DNA from: Duganella guangzhouensis
Lineage (GTDB): Bacteria; Pseudomonadota; Gammaproteobacteria; Burkholderiales; Burkholderiaceae_D
Direction: 5' to 3'
Length of the DNA: 64,000 nt
Assembly: GCF_009674535.1 (NCBI RefSeq)
Contig: NZ_WKJK01000013.1
Location: forward strand, 124,001 to 188,000
Shown: positions 36,823 through 44,381 of the stretch, piece by piece
Position numbering within the stretch: the first letter of the stretch is position 1
How the letters are laid out: the number at the start of each line of letters is the position of its first letter
Program-made: the position numbers and the translations under genes
The notes under the pieces: model-generated
The model's input: only the letters and a program-made list of their open reading frames with translations
The model's database searches: none
What the model was told of the DNA's origin: nothing

Positions 36823-37740
36823 CTACAGATCTCGCTCCCAAGGGGGTACATCGCCCCATTCGGCAACCAGTAAATCAATGAACAGGCGCACCTTGGGCGA
36901 AAGATGCTGTCGCGTTGGATAGAGCACGCGGATGGGGATTCGAGTACGTTTGTAGTCCGGCAGGAGGGCCAGCAGACGCCCCGAGCGCAAATCATCTTCG
37001 ATCAGATAGCTCGGCAGGTTGCCGATACCGGCCCCATCCAAGGTGCTCATCCGCAGCGCTTCCGTACTGTTCATCGCGAGCCGGCTAGCCGAGGTGAATT
37101 CCACCTCCAGCTCGTCATCGTAAAAAGACCACGGTTGGAATTTTCCGCCGCTGACATAAAACAAACACTGATGATTTTTCAGGTCATGGATGCTTGATGG
37201 CGCGGCATTCTTCTTCAGATAAGACGGCGAAGCGCAAAGCACCATCCTTTGCTGCGCAACGGTTCGACTGATGAGGTCAGAGTCCTGCAACTGCGCCCCA
37301 ATGCGCAGTGCCACATCGACGCCATCCTCAATCAAATCGACGCAAAGATCGGTGAAGCTGACTTCCACTGAAACATTGGGCCACTGCGCCAGGAAGTGGT
37401 CGATAACGGGCAGCACATGAGCATGCCCAAGCGCCAATGGAAGACTGATTTTTAATCGCCCGTGTGGCGCACCGCTGCGCTCGGCCATTGCCAATTCGGC
37501 CGCCTCCAAGTCCCCCATCAATTGAACGCAACGCTTGAAGAAAGCATCGCCATCATCGGTCAAGCTCAAGCTGCGCGGCGTGCGATTGATCAGTCGGACA
37601 TTCAGCCGCTCTTCCAGCCTCGCAATGCTTTTCCCTACGCCTGAACGGGTCACACCAAGCTGCTGCGCCGCCTCACTGAAACTACCGGCATTGACGGCCG
37701 CAATGAAAGTCGCGATTTCGCCGAAGTTGCTAAGTCCCAC
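36823..37740 (-). CDS. LysR-family transcriptional regulator (second)
   Basis: This LysR regulator is about 305 residues long. The helix-turn-helix is in the first 65 residues (ATFIAAVNAGSFSEAAQQLGVTRSGVGKSIARLEERL), and the effector domain includes DGVDVALRIG and MSTLDGAGIGNLPSYLIEDDL. I place the start at GTG 37740, with GGAGG 4 nt upstream. A longer frame opens at TTG 37782 without a ribosome site. It is divergent from a periplasmic binding-protein gene, the usual layout of a LysR regulator and its target. Confidence 0.88.
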   Translation of the reverse strand: MGLSNFGEIATFIAAVNAGSFSEAAQQLGVTRSGVGKSIARLEERLNVRLINRTPRSLSLTDDGDAFFKRCVQLMGDLEAAELAMAERSGAPHGRLKISLPLALGHAHVLPVIDHFLAQWPNVSVEVSFTDLCVDLIEDGVDVALRIGAQLQDSDLISRTVAQQRMVLCASPSYLKKNAAPSSIHDLKNHQCLFYVSGGKFQPWSFYDDELEVEFTSASRLAMNSTEALRMSTLDGAGIGNLPSYLIEDDLRSGRLLALLPDYKRTRIPIRVLYPTRQHLSPKVRLFIDLLVAEWGDVPPWERDL

Positions 37741-37842
37741 ATGACCTCCATACCGTTCAGGTGCGAATTGGATGTTGCTCAATAGTACAAGAAATCCATC
37801 AAGGAGCGCGAACCGCCCTCCAACGTAGAATTTTCGTCGCCT

Positions 37843-37861
37843 TTAATTGATCCATTGATCA
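37843..37861. promoter_or_regulatory. Motif shared with the chemoreceptor promoter, copy 2
   Basis: TTAATTGATCCATTGATCA lies in the divergent gap between the LysR gene and the binding-protein gene, 48 bp before the latter. It contains TTGATC twice and overlaps the likely promoter (TATATT at 37864). It is 16/19 identical to 36640-36658. Confidence 0.4.
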
Positions 37862-37909
37862 CCTATATTGTCTACAAGACGATCAAAAGACTTTCGAAGG
37901 ACATCAGCG

Positions 37910-38728
37910 ATGGACGAAAAGAAAATCAATACAGCGCTAGTCGCGCTACGCCGACGACAACTCACCCTGGGACTGGGCAGCGCGCTTATGGGCATGCCAT
38001 ATCTCGCCCGCGCCGCTGCTCAGCCGCAACCGCTGTCGCTGGCATTGATCGAGTTAATGCCGTGGGCATCGACCACGCCTGCTGGCGAGCGGAACGGCAT
38101 CCTGATCGACATCGCGGAAACCTTGTCCGCACTGAGCGGAATTGATTTGCAGCTCAGATTGCTCCCTTACCCAAGGGCGGCAATGATGCTGCAACACGAG
38201 CAGGTAGATCTGATGGTGGCCCTGCAGGCCGACCGACTTGACCAAGTCGCCGCTCGCCTGGCGCCGCTTTCGAGCGAAGACATCGTCGTTGTAGGCCGAC
38301 CTGGCACCATCCTGCGCTCCATGGCTGATCTCAAAGGGAAAATCGTTGGACGTCTGCGTCATGCCGAGTATGACTCCGAGTTCGCGACGACACCCGAAAT
38401 TATTAAGTACGACACCAACACCTACCGCCAGAGCCTGGAAATGCTGCGCATTGGCCGCCTCGACGCCGTTATCTTCATCCGCTCGGCGCTAACCTTCACC
38501 TTGAAGTCGATGCAACTGACGCCAGCGGCGGTTAGCCCGCCCTTATTAATTGGCCGCTGTCCTTTGACCATGTATGCCACACGAGCCTGCATTAGCACCG
38601 CGGCTGCAAACCTGGTTCGCGAAGCATGCAAAGTCGTCTACAAGCGACAGACGATAAGAGCCCTGGCCGACGTATTGAATCACCAAACCGGCGACAGCAG
38701 CTCGCCTCAATTTGTCGGCTCCTTGTAG
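37910..38728 (+). CDS. Orphan periplasmic solute-binding protein (SBP family 3-like)
   Basis: This 272-residue secreted protein has a twin-arginine-like signal (RRRQLTLGLGSALMGMPYLARAAA, about residues 14-37). It is followed by a two-lobed binding fold: ERNGILIDIAETLSALSGIDLQLRLLPYPRAAMMLQHEQVDLMVAL, then DLKGKIVGRLRHAEYD and RIGRLDAVIF. It resembles amino-acid-type ABC binding proteins, but no permease or ATPase is nearby. The start at 37910 has GAAGG about 9 nt upstream. The shared promoter motif with the chemoreceptor gene suggests it could present a ligand to that receptor; this is a guess. Confidence 0.8.
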   Translation: MDEKKINTALVALRRRQLTLGLGSALMGMPYLARAAAQPQPLSLALIELMPWASTTPAGERNGILIDIAETLSALSGIDLQLRLLPYPRAAMMLQHEQVDLMVALQADRLDQVAARLAPLSSEDIVVVGRPGTILRSMADLKGKIVGRLRHAEYDSEFATTPEIIKYDTNTYRQSLEMLRIGRLDAVIFIRSALTFTLKSMQLTPAAVSPPLLIGRCPLTMYATRACISTAAANLVREACKVVYKRQTIRALADVLNHQTGDSSSPQFVGSL

Positions 38729-38756
38729 CGCCTTCATTGCTCCCATCTGGTGCCAG

Positions 38757-39512
38757 CTACCAAATCACGCCGTCAGCCCGAACCGTGCTCCGGTTCAAAA
38801 TGCGACGCATGGCTGGAGTGATGGGAGTGGCTTTGTGCGCCACATGGAGATTATCCGCAATGACCACGTCCCCGGGCAGCCAATGGTGCCGATAAGTAGC
38901 TCCTGGCCGGGAATAGTGTCGGTCAACCGCGTCCATCAGCGCACGAGAATGGTCGGGGCTAAGGCCCAGCACGCCGGCGGTCAAGCCTATGTTCAGATAC
39001 AGCGCACGCGCGCCAGTTTTAGGATGACGCAAAACCAATGGATGCACCACACCGTTTCGATGCGCCGTACTGAGCGTATCAAACTCTTCCTGAATGTCCG
39101 GCTGCAGCGCAGCGTATGCCTGCTGAAGATCAGTGAAGAGCGTATCCCCGCCCTGCTCCGACTGCACCTCCGAATACCAGAAACTGATAGGCGTAGGATC
39201 TTCCCTGAACGAACCGTCCGAATGCCAATAACGGCCCACTTCGACGTGGCCATCTTCCGGCCGGCTCGCGACACGGAAAATCTCAGGCCAGGACGACAGC
39301 TGTCCGCGCATGGTTGGAAAGATCTCAGGCTTACCGAATAAATTGGTGGCCAAGACTTGATCGTGAGGAGTTAAGGACTGGCCGCGTATCACCAGCAACC
39401 CGTACTCAAGCAGCGCCGCGCGCAAAAGCTCGGCCATGCCATCATCAGCTTCCCGAAGGTCCATACCTTCAATAACGGCCCCAAAGCCGACCTCTAGTGG
39501 TGTGACTTGCAT
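38757..39512 (-). CDS. TauD/TfdA-family Fe(II)/2-oxoglutarate dioxygenase
   Basis: This 251-residue non-heme iron dioxygenase has a facial triad of His97 and Asp99 (YWHSDGSF) with the distal His226 in ADNLHVAHKATP. The 2-oxoglutarate-binding Arg is in RRILNRST near residue 237. N-terminal EVGFGAVIEGMDLRE is typical of taurine/2,4-D dioxygenase relatives. The actual substrate (a sulfonate, aryloxyacid or small acid) is not evident, and no transporter is adjacent. The start at 39512 has GGGAG 5 nt upstream; an upstream frame to 39590 runs over the promoter. It is divergent from a LysR gene with a shared operator. Confidence 0.92.
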   Translation of the reverse strand: MQVTPLEVGFGAVIEGMDLREADDGMAELLRAALLEYGLLVIRGQSLTPHDQVLATNLFGKPEIFPTMRGQLSSWPEIFRVASRPEDGHVEVGRYWHSDGSFREDPTPISFWYSEVQSEQGGDTLFTDLQQAYAALQPDIQEEFDTLSTAHRNGVVHPLVLRHPKTGARALYLNIGLTAGVLGLSPDHSRALMDAVDRHYSRPGATYRHHWLPGDVVIADNLHVAHKATPITPAMRRILNRSTVRADGVIW

Positions 39513-39540
39513 AATCGCTCCCAAGCAAAGATTTGCAGTC

Positions 39541-39546
39541 ACTATA
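39541..39546 (-). promoter_or_regulatory. -10 hexamer of the TauD-type gene
   Basis: TATAGT on the minus strand starts 44 nt from the inverted repeat at 39591-39609, with ATTATC at 39570-39565. The hexamer, block and distances equal those of the Old Yellow Enzyme promoter. Confidence 0.6.
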
Positions 39547-39590
39547 ATCCGCGCGCGCGATGCTGATAATATAGGCGGATTCGCATACAC

Positions 39591-39609
39591 TTTTGCGTAG
39601 GGCGCAAAA
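39591..39609. promoter_or_regulatory. LysR-type operator, copy C (TauD/LysR divergent promoter)
   Basis: Perfect inverted repeat TTTTGCG-N5-CGCAAAA, the third copy of the family. Its spacer TAGGG is also the only ribosome-site candidate of the LysR gene that starts 2 nt further on, so occupancy would block that gene's expression while activating the TauD gene. Confidence 0.7.
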
Positions 39610-39611
39610 CG

Positions 39612-40553
39612 ATGGATAGATTTGCCGAACTTAAAGCCTTTTGCCTGGTGGCGAGCAATGGCGGTTTTTCAGCGGCCGCGCGCCAACTGAACGTCGCCAC
39701 TTCCTCTGTGACGCGTCTGGTTGATGCACTGGAGGCTCGCATAGGCGCCCCGCTGCTGAACCGCTCTACCCGCAGTATTACGCTGACCGACAGTGGCCGA
39801 GGTTATTTTGAACAGGCAACCCAAATCCTGGCAGCCCTCGATGAAGCTGATGATGCAGCGTCAGGTCGGGATGCCGAGCCGACCGGGGTGCTGCGGATTA
39901 CCGCACCAGTGACGCTGGCCAATCGATACATTGCCCCACTTCTCCCTCAGTTAGCGCAGAAATACCCCAAGCTTGAACTCGATATGCGGCTCAGCGATGC
40001 GATGGTGAACATGGTGGACGAAGCGATCGACGTCGCGATACGCATTGGCAACCCGGAGCGACAGCCCAACCTCATCGCAAGAAAGCTGGCGGGCCATAAA
40101 CGCTATATATGCGCCAGTCCCGACTACCTCGCCAAGCATGGCACGCCGGGCACGCCTGATGAGCTGGCAAACCACAACTGTCTGCTATTTTCCTATGGGG
40201 CTGGGCGCGCAAGCTGGCGCCTGCGCAACGCTGATCTCGCTACCGAGGTTGAGGTACGAGGTAGCATCAGCGTCAACAATGCGGAAATGCTGCGCCAGGC
40301 CGCAGTCGGCGGCCTTGGCATGGTCATGCTGGCGGCCTGGCTCATTCAGGCAGACCTGGACTCCGGAAGGCTAGTCGCGGTCCTGAGCGACTATCAAGTG
40401 AATCCCGGCGAAATGGACGTTGGCATCTATGCCGTCTATCCAGCCAACCGACGTGGGGCCACCAAAATCCAGGTATTCACCGACATGCTCGCGGTGGCAC
40501 TGGAAGGGTCAAGTGGGCCAGAAGCCGAAACAAAGCCCGCTCCCCACTGGTAG
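39612..40553 (+). CDS. LysR-family transcriptional regulator (third), likely owner of the TTTGCG regulon
   Basis: This 313-residue LysR regulator has its helix-turn-helix at 1-60 (FCLVASNGGFSAAARQLNVATSSVTRLVDALEARIG) and the co-inducer domain after about residue 90 (MVDEAIDVAIRIG, VNNAEMLRQAAVGGLGMVMLAAWLIQADL). It is divergent from the TauD-type gene, and an inverted repeat touches its start codon, the expected autoregulatory site. The same repeat lies in front of the Old Yellow Enzyme and luciferase-like operons, so this protein may control all three. The first LysR gene, in the Old Yellow Enzyme operon, is the alternative. Confidence 0.92.
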   Translation: MDRFAELKAFCLVASNGGFSAAARQLNVATSSVTRLVDALEARIGAPLLNRSTRSITLTDSGRGYFEQATQILAALDEADDAASGRDAEPTGVLRITAPVTLANRYIAPLLPQLAQKYPKLELDMRLSDAMVNMVDEAIDVAIRIGNPERQPNLIARKLAGHKRYICASPDYLAKHGTPGTPDELANHNCLLFSYGAGRASWRLRNADLATEVEVRGSISVNNAEMLRQAAVGGLGMVMLAAWLIQADLDSGRLVAVLSDYQVNPGEMDVGIYAVYPANRRGATKIQVFTDMLAVALEGSSGPEAETKPAPHW

Positions 40554-40600
40554 CCACGTCTGCTACATATCGGCCAAGCCAGCCAATTCTATTTGCGGAA

Positions 40601-40637
40601 TGGCAATTTTCCTGCCATATGGCAAAATTTCATGCCA
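40601..40637. promoter_or_regulatory. Two tandem TGGCA/TGCCA dyads
   Basis: TGGCA-N7-TGCCA (40601-40617) and TGGCA-N8-TGCCA (40620-40637) follow each other with centres about 19 bp apart, roughly two helix turns. They lie in the 233-bp gap before the Crp/Fnr-type gene. Paired dyads on one helix face suggest cooperative binding of a regulator. No other strong feature except the hairpin at 40697-40720 is seen in the gap. Confidence 0.5.
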
Positions 40638-40696
40638 AAACTGGATAAACATACATGAGGGAAACCCCTAGTCGGGGTAGAATGTCGGAATGCCTG

Positions 40697-40720
40697 CTGG
40701 TTTGATATGAAACCAGTTTT
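40697..40720 (+). terminator. Possible terminator of the third LysR gene
   Basis: The 7-bp stem CTGGTTT/AAACCAG with a 6-nt loop is followed by four T. It could terminate the LysR transcript, or form a leader hairpin if the Crp/Fnr gene is transcribed from near the tandem dyads. Confidence 0.4.
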
Positions 40721-40786
40721 CTTCACACCACTTGGCGGGGCTGCTCAGCCCGGCTGAAAGTTTTTCAGGAACGTGGCAAGAACAGC

Positions 40787-41428
40787 ATGAATGCAGATTT
40801 TATAAAACAACGTAACCGCTTCAAATCCGCCACCATCAAACGGATTGATGTCACCGAAGAATCGTACAACGAAGTCACCAACACGCTGGCGACCATCGCC
40901 AAGCCCTTCCATGTACGCAAGGGAGAGTATTTGCAGCATGCCGGCGTGCCGGCCACGCAGGTGCACTGGCTGGCCAGCGGCGTGGTGCGTGCCGGCTTCT
41001 TCAACCGTGAAGGCGTGGAAATCACGCTGCGCTTCTATCGCGAAGGCGAATCGGCCACCACCCTGACCGATCTGATCAATGGCGAAAGCGGCCAGCCTGC
41101 GGTGCAGTTCCTGGTGGCGGAAACGCCGATCCACGGCTTCACGCTGGACTGGAAAGCGGCCAGCGCATTGCGCGCGGAAAACGAAGTGATGCAGAGTTAT
41201 CACCTGAACATCGCCGTCGCTGGCCTGCAAAGCCTGGCGCAACGCGCTTACACCAACGGCGAAACCTCGGCCCAGGAGCGCCTGGCGGCATTCCGCGAAG
41301 AGTATCCTGGCCTGGAAGCGCGCATCTCGCAGCGCGCGATCGCCTCCTACCTGGGCATCACGCCGCAATACATGTCGCGCCTGCGCCGCGAAGCCGAAGC
41401 GGCGACCGGCGAACCGCGCCAGCCATAA
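40787..41428 (+). CDS. Crp/Fnr-family transcriptional regulator
   Basis: This 213-residue protein has an N-terminal cyclic-nucleotide-binding-like barrel (about 20-120: RKGEYLQHAGVPATQVHWLASGVVRAGFF, VEITLRFYREGES). A dimer helix follows, then a C-terminal winged helix (RISQRAIASYLGITPQYMSRLRREAEA). It lacks the FNR iron-sulfur cysteines and the phosphate-binding motif of classical CRP, so the effector is unknown. It resembles single-copy Crp/Fnr proteins of Bacteroidetes and Burkholderiales. Tandem dyads upstream are candidate autoregulatory sites. Confidence 0.87.
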   Translation: MNADFIKQRNRFKSATIKRIDVTEESYNEVTNTLATIAKPFHVRKGEYLQHAGVPATQVHWLASGVVRAGFFNREGVEITLRFYREGESATTLTDLINGESGQPAVQFLVAETPIHGFTLDWKAASALRAENEVMQSYHLNIAVAGLQSLAQRAYTNGETSAQERLAAFREEYPGLEARISQRAIASYLGITPQYMSRLRREAEAATGEPRQP

Positions 41429-41448
41429 AAAAAGCCCCTTGCGGGGCT
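41425..41448 (-). terminator. Terminator of ppa
   Basis: The 7-bp stem AAGCCCC/GGGGCTT (41431-41437 with 41442-41448) and loop TTGC are followed on the minus strand by a T-run (41432-41425). It overlaps the stop codon region of the convergent Crp/Fnr gene. Confidence 0.8.
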
Positions 41449-41464
41449 TAGCGAGCGGCGGCGA

Positions 41465-42004
41465 TTAAGCCTTCAGGTCTTTCTGGTAGTTGGCGACGCC
41501 GGCCAGGATTTCCTGCTTGGCATCTTCCACACCGTACCAGCCGTCGATCTTGACCCATTTGCCTTTTTCCAGATCCTTGTAGTGCTCAAAGAAGTGCTGG
41601 ATCTGGCGCAGGCGCAGTTCGTTCAGATCTTCCGGCTTCTGCCAGTGGCTGTAGATCGACAGTACTTTGTCGACCGGCACGGCCAGCACTTTGGCGTCTT
41701 CACCGGATTCGTCGGTCATCTTCAGCACGCCGATCGGACGGCAACGGACCACCACGCCTGGAATCAGCGGGAACGGGGTAATCACCAGCACGTCGACCGG
41801 ATCACCATCCAGCGACAGGGTGTTCGGCACGTAACCGTAGTTGCATGGGTAGTGCATGGCGGTGCCCATGAAACGGTCCACGAAGATCGCGCCCGACTCC
41901 TTGTCCACTTCATATTTGATTGGATCGGCGTTCATCGGGATTTCGATGATCACGTTGAAATCGTTCGGCACGTCTTTGCCGGAAGACACTTTGTTCAGGC
42001 TCAT
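41465..42004 (-). CDS. ppa: Inorganic pyrophosphatase (family I)
   Basis: This 179-residue enzyme hydrolyses pyrophosphate to drive biosynthesis. The family I signature DGDPVDVLV (65-73) holds three metal-binding Asp residues, with the flanking YPCNYGYVPNT and KKVLAVPVDK-type block KVLAVPVDKVLS also conserved. Length is normal. It is a monocistronic gene with its own terminator, convergent with the Crp/Fnr gene and divergent from the persulfide dioxygenase gene. Confidence 0.97.
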   Translation of the reverse strand: MSLNKVSSGKDVPNDFNVIIEIPMNADPIKYEVDKESGAIFVDRFMGTAMHYPCNYGYVPNTLSLDGDPVDVLVITPFPLIPGVVVRCRPIGVLKMTDESGEDAKVLAVPVDKVLSIYSHWQKPEDLNELRLRQIQHFFEHYKDLEKGKWVKIDGWYGVEDAKQEILAGVANYQKDLKA

Positions 42005-42125
42005 GAATTTTCCTCTGTTTACGGGCTGTGTTTAACCGCGACATTATATCCAAGTACAGGCGGCTTGTGCGGCGCAACACCGTTGAACCTTTGTTATCAT
42101 TGCGCCTTACCAACGGAGTGCCACC

Positions 42126-43187
42126 ATGATTTTCCGCCAACTATTCGACCCCACCTCCTCCACCTACACCTACCTGCTGGGCGACAGCGGCGAAGCGGTG
42201 CTGATCGATCCTGTTTATGAGCAAGTGCCGCGCGACCTGGCACTGCTGCAGGAACTGGGGCTGAAACTGGTGGCGACGCTGGACACCCACGTCCACGCCG
42301 ACCACGTCACCGGCGCCTGGCGGCTGCGTCAGCGCAGCGGCAGCCGCATCGCCATCTCGGCCGCGTCCGGCGCCAGCGAGGCCGACGCGCCCTTGAAGCA
42401 CGGCGACCGCGTCAGCTTCGGCCAGCGCGCGCTGAACGTGCGCGCCACGCCCGGCCACACCAGCGGCTGCCTGAGCTATGTGCTGGACGACCAGAGCATG
42501 GCCTTCACCGGCGACAGCCTGCTGATTCGCGGCTGCGGCCGCACCGACTTCCAGCAAGGCAGCCCGCAGCAACTGTTCGCCTCGGTGCATGAACAAATCC
42601 TGTCGCTGCCGGGTGAATGCCTGCTATATCCGGGCCACGACTATCGCGGCATCACCGTCACCAGCGTGGCCGAAGAACGGCGCTACAACCCGCGCCTGGG
42701 TGGCGATGTCGACGTGGGCGACTTCAGCGGCTATATGAACAACCTCCACCTGCCGCATCCGAAACAGATGGCGGTGGCGGTACCGGCCAACCTGCGCTGC
42801 GGCAAACCGGAAGGCGACGCGCCGACCGACACGCCGGACTGGGCGCCGCTGACGCTGCGTTTCAGCGGCGTGTGGGAAATCGAACCGATGGCCTTGCTGG
42901 AGCAATTGAACAAAGTGCAGATCGTCGACGTACGCGAGGCGCCGGAATTCATCGACAAGCTGGGCCATCTGCATGGCGCGCAGTTGGTGCCGCTGTCGGC
43001 ACTGACCGAGCGCATGAGCGAGTTCGACCGCGAGCAGCCGATCGTCGCCGTGTGCCGTTCCGGCGTACGCTCGGCCCAAGCCAGCGTGCTGCTGACCAAA
43101 GCCGGCTTCAGCAAAGTCGCCAACCTGGCCGGCGGCATGCTGCGCTGGAAAATCGAAGGCTACCCGGTAGACTCCGATCCCGCTTAA
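42126..43187 (+). CDS. Persulfide dioxygenase-rhodanese fusion protein
   Basis: This 353-residue protein joins an ETHE1-like metallo-beta-lactamase fold (1-235) to a single rhodanese domain (about 250-350). Iron ligands are His55, His57 (THVHADH), His111 (PGHTSG), Asp130 and His170 (YPGHDY). The rhodanese active Cys is Cys309 in CRSGVRS. Characterised fusions oxidise glutathione persulfide to sulfite and pass sulfur through the rhodanese domain to or from thiosulfate. It stands alone here, so sulfide:quinone reductase must be elsewhere. Its end overlaps the convergent hemY by 4 nt. Confidence 0.92.
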   Translation: MIFRQLFDPTSSTYTYLLGDSGEAVLIDPVYEQVPRDLALLQELGLKLVATLDTHVHADHVTGAWRLRQRSGSRIAISAASGASEADAPLKHGDRVSFGQRALNVRATPGHTSGCLSYVLDDQSMAFTGDSLLIRGCGRTDFQQGSPQQLFASVHEQILSLPGECLLYPGHDYRGITVTSVAEERRYNPRLGGDVDVGDFSGYMNNLHLPHPKQMAVAVPANLRCGKPEGDAPTDTPDWAPLTLRFSGVWEIEPMALLEQLNKVQIVDVREAPEFIDKLGHLHGAQLVPLSALTERMSEFDREQPIVAVCRSGVRSAQASVLLTKAGFSKVANLAGGMLRWKIEGYPVDSDPA

Positions 43188-44380
43188 AGGATGGTGGCCA
43201 GTGCGCACTGGCGGTAGTGGTTGGCGGCTTCCTGCTCCTGGCCCAACGCTTCGTGCAGTTGCGCCAGTTTGAGGTGGGATTCGCGTACCATGCGTGGATC
43301 GGCGGCGTCGGACAACGCCTGTTCCAGATAGCGCTGGGCTTTGCCCCACAGTTTTTGCTTCAGGCACAGCGAGCCCAGTGTCAGCGCCAGTTCGGCGTCG
43401 GTCGGACGGGCGTGTGCCCAGTTTTCGCAATGCTCGATCTGCATCAGCAAGGCGGCTGAGCCGGCCGGCGCGGCGGCTTCTCGGTAGGCGCGCACTACGC
43501 GCTCGTCCCAGTCGGCCGCCAATGATTCTTCCGCCACCAGCCGCGCTTCGTCGTGCAGGCCGCGTGCGTTCAGCGCGGAGGCGGCACGGCAGGCGACATA
43601 TGGCTTGAGACGGTCGGCATTCGGCACGGTGGCCCACACCCGCAGCAGCGATTCGGCGTCGTGGCTGCTGTCGGATAGCAGGTCGTCGTACGCTAGCTCA
43701 CGCAGGCGCGACGATAAAGCCGGATGCAGCGCGCGGTGCTTGTCCAGCGAGCGCACCAGGCGCAGCACTTCCGGCCAGTTTTTGGCCTGCTGCTGGGCTT
43801 TCAGCGACATCTGCAGCGCGTGAATGTGGCGCGTGCCGCTGGCGTTCAGTTCGCGCACGGCGTCCAGCGCGGCTTCCGGCTGATGGTCGTCGACCAGCAG
43901 TTCGGTCATGGTCATCAGGCGCGCGGTTTTCATGCCGTTGTCGTCGACCAGTTTGTTCAGCCACTGCTCGCGGCGCGCGCCTTGACGCATACGGTGCGCG
44001 GCGCGGGCGCCGATCAGCGCGGCGACGCCGGCATTTTCCTGCAGTTCGGAGGCGCGCAGCGCGGCTTTTTCGGCGTGGCCGAAGCGGCCTTCGAACAGCG
44101 CTTTCAAGGCTTCGCGCAGACCTTTGTTGCCTTCGCGCTCGCGCTTTTGCTGGCGGTAGGCGGCGACTTTGCCTGGCATTTTGACGGTGGCGCGGAAGGC
44201 GCGGATCACCACGTACAGGAAGGCGAACAGCGCCACTTCCAGCACCACGAAGAAGTTCAGCGACAGGTCGTAGCGGTACGGCGGATAGAACAGCACCACG
44301 TTGCCCGGATTGAAACGCGCCGTCACGGCAATACCGATGGCGGCGGCCATCATGGCGACTAACCAGAGGAATAAACGCAT
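43184..44380 (-). CDS. hemY: HemY, TPR membrane protein of the heme operon
   Basis: This 398-residue inner-membrane protein has two N-terminal membrane segments (about 3-22 and 38-60) and TPR repeats in the rest (for example LAQLHEALGQEQEAANHYRQ near the end). It is the proteobacterial HemY linked to protoporphyrin synthesis, not the Bacillus oxidase of the same name. Its exact role is unsettled, possibly a scaffold for heme enzymes. It lies 1 bp after hemX as the last gene of hemC-hemD-hemX-hemY. Confidence 0.93.
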   Translation of the reverse strand: MRLFLWLVAMMAAAIGIAVTARFNPGNVVLFYPPYRYDLSLNFFVVLEVALFAFLYVVIRAFRATVKMPGKVAAYRQQKREREGNKGLREALKALFEGRFGHAEKAALRASELQENAGVAALIGARAAHRMRQGARREQWLNKLVDDNGMKTARLMTMTELLVDDHQPEAALDAVRELNASGTRHIHALQMSLKAQQQAKNWPEVLRLVRSLDKHRALHPALSSRLRELAYDDLLSDSSHDAESLLRVWATVPNADRLKPYVACRAASALNARGLHDEARLVAEESLAADWDERVVRAYREAAAPAGSAALLMQIEHCENWAHARPTDAELALTLGSLCLKQKLWGKAQRYLEQALSDAADPRMVRESHLKLAQLHEALGQEQEAANHYRQCALATIL

Positions 44381-44381
44381 A

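Noticed and set aside
25479..40553. The accessory region as an integrated mobile island
   Set aside because: No integrase, transposase, flanking direct repeats or tRNA boundary was found, so the region is only a cluster of accessory genes.
40664..40678. ACCCC-TAGTC-GGGGT hairpin in the gap before the Crp/Fnr gene
   Set aside because: The stem is only 5 bp, it is not followed by T residues, and such short GC dyads are expected by chance.
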